Assembly: GCF_032118995.1 (NCBI RefSeq)
Contig: NC_092654.1
Location: 15,057,784 to 15,121,783, forward strand
From: Asterias amurensis
Lineage: Eukaryota; Echinodermata; Asteroidea; Forcipulatida; Asteriidae
Direction of reading: 5' to 3'
Length of the DNA: 64,000 bases
Positions 1 through 9,900 of the stretch are shown here, in pieces. The notes under the pieces were generated by a model. The model was not told the origin of the DNA. It worked only from the letters and a program-made list of their open reading frames with translations, and did no database searches. The position numbers and the translations under genes are program-made. Position 1 is the stretch's first letter. Each line of letters starts with the position of its first letter.

Positions 1-507
1 TGTAAATAAAGATTGTGGCAATTTAAATATATAACTATACTAGGCCAGCTTTCATTCATTCGGATCATTCAGACAATGAATGAATGAAACAATATTAATT
101 ATGATTTAAATACATCTGGAATTATTAGAATCTTTTTTGAACATCGTATTGCTCTATTATTAAAGTACTAGCTCCCAATTAATCTTGAGTGGTAGGCTGT
201 CTACTGAATACCGTGGCCGTACGCCTGTCAAGTGTACGCAGGATGAAATGTTATGTACATGTTAAACACACGCAACAAGTGAACTAAGTGTCGTCGTCAC
301 AGTGTATTAGCACAGATTAAGGAAAATCGCGGCTTTTGAATATATTTTAAGTGCAAATAACCGAACAACACCGTTTACGCAGTATAGCGGATTTTACGGA
401 AATGCATTTTGACAGATGGAACTTAAAACAAAATAGATTTACCTTTCCTGAGTGAAATTTAGAACTGCGTCACGAAGTACTCCTAGAACTAGGCGGTTAG
501 GCTGGTT
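1..507. other. Non-coding, nothing recognised
   Basis: AT-rich sequence with no open frame of useful length and no repeat recognised elsewhere in the window. It lies left of the foldback repeat at 508. Confidence 0.5.
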
Positions 508-887
508 CTGTTGGGCGCGATCGGTCAATTTGCGCGATCAGTTGATCGCGCTGCGCTATCGACCGATCGCGCTGCGCTATTGAAATATATCTATTGGTCG
601 CGCAGCAACCGGTCAATCGCGCAACAATCGGTCGATCGCGCAACAATCGGTCGATCGCTCGCGCAAAACTTTTCCTGCGCGATTCGCTGATAACGGGAAA
701 AAATACTCGTAGCGCGTTTGGTCAATTGCGCAAAAATGTTCATTGCGCAATCGACTAATTGTTGCGCGATCGACCGATTGTTGCGCGATCGACCGATTGC
801 TGCGCGACCAATATTGATCTTAATTTGATCTTTCAATAGCGCAGCGCGATCGGTTGATCGCGCAGATTGACCGATCGCGCCCAACAG
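508..887. repeat. Foldback repeat with GATCGCGC-rich arms
   Basis: The outer 33 bases (508-540) and the reverse complement of 855-887 agree at all but one position, both starting CTGTTGGGCGCGATCGGTCA. Inside are many short copies of GCGCGATCG, TCGGTCGATCGCGC and GCGCTGCGCTAT in both orientations, so the whole 380 bp can fold on itself. No transposase is present. It looks like a non-autonomous foldback element; no clear target-site duplication was seen. The 100-codon minus-strand open frame inside it is a by-product of the repeats. Confidence 0.7.
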
Positions 888-904
888 TTCCACTTACGTC
901 TTTC

Positions 905-960
905 CTGCACGTATAAAATGGCGCTGCTCAACTCGCGCATGCGCAGTGCGTGTTAACCCC
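905..960 (+). promoter_or_regulatory. Candidate core promoter with TATA box and NRF-1-like palindrome
   Basis: TATAAAA lies at 912-918, and GCGCATGCGCA, a textbook NRF-1 binding palindrome, at 935-945. The surrounding 60 bp are GC-rich compared with the AT-rich flanks. It could serve gene A, whose first coding exon begins at 6755, after one or more untranslated exons, or a gene to the left on the other strand. No transcript evidence is available. Confidence 0.35.
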
Positions 961-1357
961 AGCAGCGGCGGTGTCACCGCTTTTGTTCGACGTCAAAATG
1001 CTTGTTTTTTAACCAATGGCATCGCTGAATATTGATGTTTAAGCTGTTGTAGTCTTTTAATCAGCAGTTAACTTAGTTGTTATTCTTTTTCTTGGCTATA
1101 TTTCAGCATTTGAGTGTAAAACAGTTATGTCTTTTTTTGCAAATTATTGATTCTTTTTCCTACCGGTATTTACATTGAAGTCTGGGTTTCCCAAAAGACA
1201 AACAATTAGATTTGACATTTCACAAACCACAAACGGACGAGGTTGTACGTATTTGTTTAATTTGTCCAGTCAAAAAAATGTAAACATAAACCACCTCAAG
1301 TTAGAAAAAAGTAATCCATATTTTTTTTTCCAAGTGAATTATTTGAGAGAGAAAAAG

Positions 1358-2034
1358 AATTCAATTCAATTCACTTTATTTCCAAATCCAGACAAATAAA
1401 CAAAACAATTAGCAGTGAATAAAGAACTATGTTTTCCAAGCAAATGGAATAATGACAATACATGAAGTAATACTAAAATATTACATTTACGAGCAAAGAC
1501 AAAATATAAAATACGGAAAACAAGCAAAAAAAACATACAGAGCACAAGGTGTTGGAGTTGGGGGGCCATAACAAGAAAAACTGGCCGAGTATGGACCCCC
1601 TAACGAAAGCAATAAAGCATAACAATCAGTTTACAAACTTGGATACAAACACAATACAGTACGTAGGCGCTAAATAAATACTAAGCAATAATTCAGAGAT
1701 GAACATGACACAGATAAACAAAACAACAACCCCCAAAAGACAAAAACACGTACAAACTTTACATCAATAATCTAACAGGAAGACAAGTTAGGTGCGTAAT
1801 TAGATTCCTTAAAATTAAACAAATACTCATTAGAGAACAAAAACAAAACAAAATGGAAAACCAGAATTAGGCAACAAGACTATAAAAATAATGTGAATAG
1901 GTTAATACAGGGCATAATAGAACTAGGCACAATTATCAAGGAGGAACTGCTTAAGGTTACTTTTAAACATACTCAAAGAAGTGGCATTAGTGAGAGGAGT
2001 GTTCAACGAGTTCCAGAGTTTAGGACCTTGGTAT
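1358..2034 (-). mobile_element. 3' fragment of a non-LTR retrotransposon (LINE)
   Basis: On the minus strand about 1926-2035 encodes KYQGPKLWNSLNTPLTNATS followed by LSMFKSNLKQFLLDNCA and a stop. The GPKLWNSL...FKSNLKQFLL pattern is the usual C-terminal end of reverse-transcriptase ORFs in invertebrate LINEs. About 560 bp of non-coding 3' tail follows, ending near 1358 in a short GAATT repeat, as expected of a 5'-truncated copy. The protein is cut off on its upstream side by the palindromic element at 2035, so this is a dead fragment. Confidence 0.7.
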
Positions 2035-2425
2035 TTAAAGGAACACGTTGCCTTGGATCGGACGAGTTGGTCAAAACAAAAGCGTTTGTAACCGTTTTTT
2101 ATATAATGCATATGGTTGGAAAGATGTTTTAAAAGTAGAATACAATGATCTACACAAGTTTGCCTCGAAATTGCGTGGTTTTCCTTCTACTGTGCGAACT
2201 AACACGTTCGGCCATTTATGGGAGTCAAAATTTTGACCCCCATAAATGGCCGACGTGTTAGTCGACGAGGTAAAGGGAAAACCACGCAATTTTGAGGCAT
2301 GTTTGTGTGGATCATTGTATTCTACTTTTACAAGATCTTTCCAGCCATATGCATTTTATAAAAAACGGTTGCAAACGCTTTCCAAAGACCAACTCGACCG
2401 ATCCAAGGCAATGTGTTCCTTTAAT
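2035..2425. mobile_element. Palindromic MITE, family P, copy 1
   Basis: Almost the whole element is an inverted repeat. The left arm begins TTAAAGGAACACGTTGCCTT and the right arm ends with its approximate complement; the centre, near 2230, is CATTTATGGGAGTCAAAA/TTTTGACCCCCATAAATG. A second, diverged copy lies at 36050-36437. There is no coding capacity. It abuts the truncated LINE on its left, so it probably inserted into that element. Confidence 0.8.
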
Positions 2426-3463
2426 ACTATTGTGAAAAAGAAGGGGGTTCTGGTAAAGGGAATGTGATAGTGGGAAGCTTGACGGGTACAATGAGTATGG
2501 ATGGACTGATTATGGGTGAAAATGGGAGCAAGGCAGGAGGGTAAACTGTTGTGAGCCAGTTGAAACATGAATTTACCCAGATGAAAAGAATAGATGTCAC
2601 TCAATTTATTTTGAAGAAGAAGAAGAAGCCTACGCCTAGACGTTTATTCTCACCAAGTTTGACGCATTTTTACAATACTGTCATACTTTTGTGTGTGTTT
2701 TTGCAAATTTAAATCTGCTCATTATAATTATTAAAGTAATCTCGTTTGCATAATCCCCTGGAATCATTCACCAAGCACAGCCCTCAAGACGGAAGTGCCA
2801 CTATAATTGTATCCTTGACTAAGATATGAACACTCGAGATATCCAAGATGGCCGCCAAGATGGCCGCCAAAATTAGTATAGGGTGCGTTGTTTCTAGTTT
2901 ATTGCTCCATGGTTTAGCTTCCCTGGGTCGACCCTGCTTGTGGAGTGGGTCACTTGGGTGGGACATTCACCACGAGAGGGGGCGAGTGTGATCGTTCTAG
3001 AAGCTCTCGTCAGGGGCTCACCCGAGTCAATAGCACCGCGGAGTAAACCCGCAGGGAAGCTTATCAAACGCACCCGTTGTTTTTTACCATCCCACTTTCA
3101 TTTCTGGCAGCCAATGTTGGCGATCACGCTTCAAATCCACCAAAGTTAGGACCTGGGCTATATCAGCCAAACAACAGAACAAAAATACTTTAATGTTTGT
3201 TGTATGTTTTTTACCACGCTTGGCCGCAAAAGTGGTAAAATTTACGAAAGATTTTAAGCAGTCTTAATATATCAAGATGAAACTAGAGTTTTTTTTTAAA
3301 GTCACCTGGAAGTGGTATTTTTTCAAAATAAAGCTTTTGTCACTAATATATGTGTTTTGATGAGTGGAATGTGAATAAACAGTAATTAACTAAGGTTTAA
3401 AAAAATCAGTTCTTATGTTATTTACACATTTAAGAGTAGACCCCGACCCGAGAGGGCGCTGTT
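2426..3463. other. Non-coding interval
   Basis: No exon with supporting splice signals and no long repeat recognised. There is a short duplication of AAGATGGCCGCCA near 2845-2870. Confidence 0.4.
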
Positions 3464-3728
3464 CTTGACGTCAATCGAGGCAAACTGTGCCTGTAATGTG
3501 TAGAGTAAACACAAATGCAAAGTACATGTACGGACCAAGTCGTGAGACTGTACGTTTAAAAAAAAAAATAATAATAATAATTCTGGCAATGCCGACCAGG
3601 TGTGTGCTGCTGAATGCAGAAAAACACTTTTTGAAATGTACCAACTCACGACTTGGACGTACATGTACTTTGCACGTGTGTTTACTATACGCATTGCAGG
3701 CAAAGTCTGCCTCGATTGACGTCACAAA
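3464..3728. mobile_element. Palindromic MITE with TGACGTCAATCGAGGCA ends
   Basis: TGACGTCAATCGAGGCA near 3466 is mirrored by TGCCTCGATTGACGTCA near 3708-3724. The inner arms also pair (AAAGTACATGTACG with CGTACATGTACTTTGC). The centre is a poly-A/AAT stretch. The overlapping open frames of 84-95 codons on both strands arise from the palindrome. Confidence 0.7.
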
Positions 3729-4035
3729 AGGGGTAGGCGGAGTCAGCCCCCAAACAACTTTATATATTTTTTAAACATATAAATCGTGACAAACAATTAC
3801 TAATTGTTTTATTGTTCGTAAGCATATACTGTGATGTTTGAAAGAAAAACATTATATTTTCAGGTGACTTTAATTATTTGAAAAATCAGTCGATTTCACC
3901 TGAAGAATTAACAAAACGGGTGACATTTCACTTAATGAGGTGTGCAAGTCAGTAAAACGCTGATTCATACCAAATTAATTATGGATTATTTTTTCATTAA
4001 GTTTTGTTCACACTCCTTCCCTAGTTTGCTTGCTA

Positions 4036-4070
4036 CCCCCCCCCCCCCCCCCACACACGCACACACACTC
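4036..4070. repeat. Poly-C and CA microsatellite
   Basis: A run of about 17 C is followed directly by CA dinucleotide repeats. Confidence 0.9.
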
Positions 4071-4449
4071 CATGCCTACACTTAATTATCGTTGGAAAAA
4101 AGTTGTTTGAAAAGAAGAAGTTTGGCCTGTAAAGTGTATCAGCAAATCTTAAACAAGCTTTATTTGCAGTGAAAGAGTTTTAATCGTGTTCCATTCTCCT
4201 CCACGGTCATTGACTCAACCGATTAACGACATAGAGGTTAGTAACCGCCCTTTTCGCTAACTACTTTATAACAACCCCATTAATTGTTGTCAGTGAACAA
4301 AAAGACTTGGATATTATATAGAACTGGTTGCAACTGGCTTTTAATGGTTGGGGGCGTGGCTTGTGATCAGTCGCACGTGCGTGGAATTTGTAGTATTGAG
4401 GCAACACAACGAGGGTGTCCAGGTGGGATTGACCAATAAGCACACTCTA

Positions 4450-4621
4450 TGACCCTTTTCGAATTCACGGCTTCGGTTTTGGATTCGGCTTCAGGCTCCT
4501 TTCTCTCGTCTGAAGCCCTGTGCACGTAGGCACAGCGCAAGCAAATTATCCAAACAAAAGCGGGCCAGGCTATAGCCTGAGCCGATTCTGGAGCCGAAGC
4601 TGTGGTTTCGAAAAGGGCTTT
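4450..4621. mobile_element. Short MITE with GACCCTTTTCGAA-like ends
   Basis: The left end GACCCTTTTCGAATTCACGG is mirrored by the right end, which contains TGTGGTTTCGAAAAGGGCTT. GGCTTCGG and CCGAAGC pair further in. There is no open frame. Confidence 0.65.
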
Positions 4622-4950
4622 AGTTTGTGTGGATTACTACAAAAGCCGAAGCCCATGTGTTTGCGTACAAAAGACAGCCCTAAGTTGTTAGTTGTTTGAT
4701 GCAAAGTCATGCCTTAAAAACAATAATTGGAAGTCAAACACAAAAACAAAAAATAAAACGAGTTTTTTTTTTCTCATTTAAAATCAACATTGACTGTAGC
4801 CTAATTGATGAAACCACAGAGATCTCGTAACTGCTCACCACCCCCCCCCCCCCAAAAAGGGGGTTATGATGGTACACCCATTTTCCATTCCCAAGAAACA
4901 CTTACTTGGTTCTTTTGAGTCAACATATTTCTCTTTTTAGGCCTGCTGGC

Positions 4951-5035
4951 TTAAAGCCATTGGACACTTTCGGTGAACAGGTTTTTATTTTAATAAGTAT
5001 TTTTAGTAATTACCAATAGTGTCCACTGCCTTTAA
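4951..5035. mobile_element. 85-bp chimeric MITE remnant (family B left end, family A right end)
   Basis: The left end reads AAAGCCATTGGACACTTTCGG, which is the family B end. The right end reads CCAATAGTGTCCACTGCCTTT, which is the family A end. Almost the entire interior is missing. Confidence 0.6.
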
Positions 5036-5149
5036 GATCATTCAGGCGCTATTGTTATTGTTATCCAGCATTTTTCTAGCGTTTCTTCAAATGATTTAAG
5101 CTCTTTACATTAATTATTGAAAAATTGAAAATCACAAATAAATATTGTA

Positions 5150-5488
5150 TTAAAGCCATTGGACACTTTCGGTAAAGAGTGTTGTTCAAGGCCCACACTT
5201 CGTGTATCACAACCTGTGAAAATTTAGGCTCAATCGGTCATCGGTGTCGGGAGAAAATAACGAACCCACCCTTGTTTCCCCACGTTTCGCCGTGTCGTGT
5301 AATGTTTTTAAAATAACTCCGTAATTCTCGCTGTTGAGTGTTTTCTCAAATAGTAAAGCACTTCGTGGAATAATATTTCAAGAGAAGGCATTTACTATTA
5401 CCTTCTGTAAACCCTGTAAGTTATTTGTAAATCTGTGATTTTTTTGTGTTTTTTTTCTGTTCCGAAAGTGTATAGGTAATGGCTTTAA
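5150..5488. mobile_element. MITE family B, copy 1
   Basis: It begins TAAAGCCATTGGACACTTTC and ends with a diverged inverted copy (CCGAAAGTGTATAGGTAATG then GCTTTA). The interior matches the copies at 17343-17742 and 23510-23882, including the CACTTCGTGTATCACAAC and TTACAGGGTTTACAGAAGGT-like segments. Confidence 0.8.
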
Positions 5489-6733
5489 TGCGTTTTGTTA
5501 ACGCCCCTGGAATAAATTAATTCAGCAACAAGCTCATTCTGTGCTTTCATTGGACGGGGTCACTGTGGAATGTCACGTCATTGGCGATCTTCGCATTGTT
5601 ATACACGTTGTCGCGAGTTTTGCGCTTTTTTTCTAGACACCAGTGACCGCATGGCCTTTCTCACCGTGTCGCGCAACGGAGCAGCACGCCGTACCTCTCG
5701 GCTCTCCAATTTTGGACGTCGCGTTTTCTGATGAACTCTTTTACCCGTAAATGTGTCGAAATTCTTACCCTGGCCAGCCATGTGCATTCAGAACTATTCC
5801 TACTATAACTGTTGCACGTTTGGTACCAATTTGGTCTTGATTTGAAGTAGGCCTACAAGACAAAATGTATGCAATTTGTGCCTTTTTCACTGGGTGGCTA
5901 GACAAGCTTTTACTAAAAACTGCAGTCGAGCACATGTAGAGATTCCCACGAAGTTCTCAAGAACTACAGACTTTGAAAGCATTATAGTGAGTGGATGGGG
6001 AACTCCGCTGAATTGCCGTAGAATGCAGTTTGAAACTTCATAACCAAAGCTGGACACATCGACCAAACAACATTGTTTTTGTTGAGGTAAGCTTGGGGGT
6101 CAAAGTAGGGGGGTGAACCACCGCCGAAACAACCTTTTGATTAAAATATAATTCATAAAACAAGTTTTACACCAAGGCATGACCAAGGCATATCTGGACT
6201 CTTTGGTTGAGTGGGTATGTTCGGTTAACGTAATTAGTTTTAATTTAAGACATATTAATACGAGGCCCCCCCCCCCGGGGGAGCAGTTCATTGAAATTGG
6301 TGGCTCTTAACCAGATATCAGATAATCAGACGAAATTTTCGTCTATATGATTTGCCAATTAAATAAATAAATGTTCAAGTGTGAAAAATCTTGGCCAATT
6401 TTCCCATGGCGCCACCACTTTTTCATTCGATATGGAAAAACATAGTATTGAACTTACCTCAATGAGATATCCCTCTTTGTAAAAATTCGTGAAAAAATTG
6501 TGGCACCATACTGAAAGTTATCTGGCAGTTTCCCTTGCTCTATGGGTTGTTAATATTTCAGAATTCATTACCTCATTATATGCTGCTCCTCATTTCTTCC
6601 CATCAAAACGTTTTGGAGGGGGACAAATTAAGTTATTTAGAGGGAATGAAATATTATTTTGATATTATTATTATTTTTTTATTTTTTTATTTTATTTATT
6701 TATTGTATTTATATGTTGTTTTCTCAAATCAGA
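5489..6733. other. Non-coding, probable 5' flank or first intron of gene A
   Basis: No convincing exon. Contents are simple: a poly-C/G run near 6268-6280 and AT-rich repeats near 6650-6720. A 3'-splice-like TTTTCTCAAATCAG ends near 6733, just ahead of the proposed start codon of gene A. Confidence 0.4.
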
Positions 6734-6754
6734 AACGGGTCAGATGTATAAGCA

Positions 6755-6937
6755 ATGGATGGAAACTTGGGGGGCGACTTGATGGTCAACCCAGCAGCGA
6801 GCCCTCATCCAGGCAAGCTTCAAGAGACAACGATGGGACTGTTTCGTGTTGAGGTCCGTCATGAGAGTGTGACCACTTGGCAGTTGAAAATCTTCGATAT
6901 GTGGTATCTGGGCATACATTGGACGACAAGAACTAAG
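6755..6937 (+). CDS. Gene A exon 1 (candidate first coding exon)
   Basis: 61 codons from MDGNLGGDLM to GIHWTTRTK, then the donor AAG|GTAGAG in phase 0. The start is chosen because an in-frame TAA lies six bases upstream. The 3' part resembles exon 2 at the DNA level. Confidence 0.45.
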
Positions 6938-9900
6938 GTAGAGAAACGCGTTGTTTACCAGCCTAACATTGTCATTTTTGGGGCCTTTGTGGCAGGCAAG
7001 ACATACACTTGTCATACGAGAAGTTTTACATTGTGTGTAATAATTTCCATGCATACTCCAGAGTTATAGAAATAACAGCTATGTGCTCCTTTTCTTCAAA
7101 AGTTTATGTTAATCAGACATTGCAATCTCCACAAAATGCAATATTTGATGATTGCTTCCATTGAGCTGTGTACAAATAGTGCCTACAGGAAGTTAGGGCT
7201 CAGTTGCTCTTTGGTTAAAATGTTGGTGTCGCAACTCACAGGTAACCCGATCTCCACATTTTAAAAACAACTTTTGCGATTAACCTCTTTGATAAATTTC
7301 TTTCTTTCATTTTGTCTTCCTTTTTTTTTTTTTTTTCCAGCTTGTCCAGATGGGTGTTGAAGATCTATGGATTTGTGGTTTGTGGACGTACTTGGAGGTC
7401 ACCAAAGGACCAAGGTAAAAACAACTTTGCCGTATATCCGACCTCCACTTTTCAAAGTCAGCTTTTGCGATGTACCCTTTTTAGATAATCTCTCAACTGC
7501 CAGTAAATACAAGTAAAAGTAAACACACAAAATGTGAACGCACAAACATTTTATTTTTGTATTTTTTCAAAAAAAGTACAATTTTTTTTTACAAATTTGC
7601 AAAATGATTAGTATATCAATTGAATTGAAATGAAAATGCATAAAACACTCTCTTTTGAGTTCCACTTTTTCTAAAAAGAACCAACAGTTAAAAAATTAGA
7701 TTTTTGATAGAGCGCAATAGTGGAGGTTGGATAGCGCAAGTTGACCCTCAAGACCAAGATCAAGACAAGATGAAGACTTCAAAAAGTAAGAGAAGATCTA
7801 ACCCGTTCTCTTGCAGGGTCCCACCCCTCGTACAACCCCTTCCCATCCTTGATGTTCATCGATCTTGTTGATGTTGTCCTTGCCTGAGAGTTTTCAAGGT
7901 GACTTAAGAGTTTCTTGGCTTTGTTTTTCTTGATTTGCATATTGGTCGAAGCCAGTGATGCTTTTTAATTAGGAAATTTCTGGAAACTTCTTTTGGGTTG
8001 ATACTTCAAGCCATCAGTTGTCATGTTTATTTAAAATTGTCATGATCTTAAACTCCAAGTAATACATACGTTAGACAAGGAAGAGTAAAAAATGCCACTA
8101 AAACTTCATTCAAAGTATTTCTCAATTCCGGTGAAAACATATTTTTTTTGTTTTTTTTACAAATCAAAGTAGACAAAGTTAAATTGAAAGTGATTCTACA
8201 CACTCCAATCCAAAAACACACCACAATTAGTAAAAGTAATTAGTAAAAAGTAATCATGAAGTCAAGTATGTAAAACTTTACCGTTCATTTGATGGATAAT
8301 GTTTGACTAAGGAGTATTTAAATAGATAATTTAGACATTAGCTAAACATATATTTACATATTCCTAATATCAGCATTACATCAATTATGAATGGCGAAAC
8401 GTGCAACTATTTAAGTCTTTGAAAATTAGGAAACAAATCATACATAATTAAAATAAAAGCTGTATCTCTTGCTTTGTTGGATCAATTATTAAGTCCAATT
8501 AAAAAAACAAATGGGAGGGGGACCTTAAAGCATTAAACTTCTTTTAAAGCTGTAGTCTCAAAATGCGCGTCTTTTATATTGACTTCCCTCAACCACTTGT
8601 TTGCGAGCGCTGCGAAAAAAGAAGAAAAAAAACAGGAAAGACTGAAGAACATCAGAGAAAAAAAAGGAGGAAGAAAGAGCAGATCACCCATGAAGGAAAG
8701 ACGACGGTGGTTGCTGAGGTTTGTATGAGGTTTGTATGAGGTAAATCAGTAAAGGCCTAGAGTAAATAGACGTAGCTTAGGGAAAACACTAACTTTCATC
8801 AGGTTTACTGGCATGGGTAAAGTATAAGATGACTGGTGTAGTTCTTAGTCTTGGTTCTAAGATACACAATCTTGAAACAAAACTAAGAGCTACCCAGTCA
8901 TCAGTAAATGCCGAAGATGAAGACTCTCCCGCTGATGTCTCTGGTGAGTGACTGAAGGCAGCAAAGGTTAAGTATAACAGGTGAAGTATCAGGGTAAAAA
9001 TAACCAACATTTTCTCAACAGCATACGAATAACCAACATTTTCTCAACAGCTTACGAATAACCAACATTTTCTCAACAGCTTACAAATAACCAACATTTT
9101 CTCAACAGCTTACAAAAAACCAACATTTTCTCAACAGCTTCCCAATAACCAACATTTTCTCAACAGCTTCCCAATAACCAACATTTTCTCAACAGCTTCC
9201 AAATAACCAACATTTTCTCAACAGCTTCCAAATAACCAACATTTTCTCAACAGCTTCCCAATAACCAACGTTTTCTCAACAGCTTCCAAATAACCAACAT
9301 TTTCTCAACAGCTTCCCAATAACCACCATTTTCTCAACAGCTTCCAAATAACCACCATTTTCTCAACAGCTTCCAAATAACCAACATTTTCTCAACAGCT
9401 TCCAAATAACTACCATTTTCTCAACAGCTCACAAATAACCAACATTTCCTCAACAGCTTACAAATAACCAACATTTCCTCAACAGCTTACAAATAACCAA
9501 CATTTTCTCAACAGCTTCCAAATAACCAACATTTTCTCAACAGCTTCCCAATAACCAAAATTTTCTCAACAGCTTCCAAATAACCAAAATTTTTTCAACA
9601 GCTTCCAAATAACCAAAATTTTTTCAACAGCTTCCAAATAACCAACATTTTCTCAACAGCTTCCAAATAACCAACATTTTCTCAACAGCTTCCCAATAAC
9701 CAACGTTTTCTCAACAGCTTCCAAATAATCACCATTTTCTCAACAGCTCACAAATAACCAACATTTCCTCAACAGCTTACAAATAACCAACATTTTCTCA
9801 ACAGCTTCCAAATAACCAACATTTTCTCAACAGCTTCCCAATAACCAAAATTTTCCCAACAGCTTCCAAATAACCAAAATTTTTTCAACAGCTTCCAAAT

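Noticed and set aside
1175..1399. Small plus-strand ORF next to the promoter candidate as a first exon of gene A
   Set aside because: Low-complexity Asn/Phe/Lys-rich sequence running into the LINE tail. No donor of quality.
7341..7887. Separate small gene joining 7341-7414 to a stop-containing exon at 7817-7887
   Set aside because: The alternative frame (LSRWVLKIYGFVV... then SHPSYNPFPSLMFIDLVDVV) is phase-consistent, but it does not connect to exon 1, whereas the chosen frame links exons 1, 2 and 3 of gene A.
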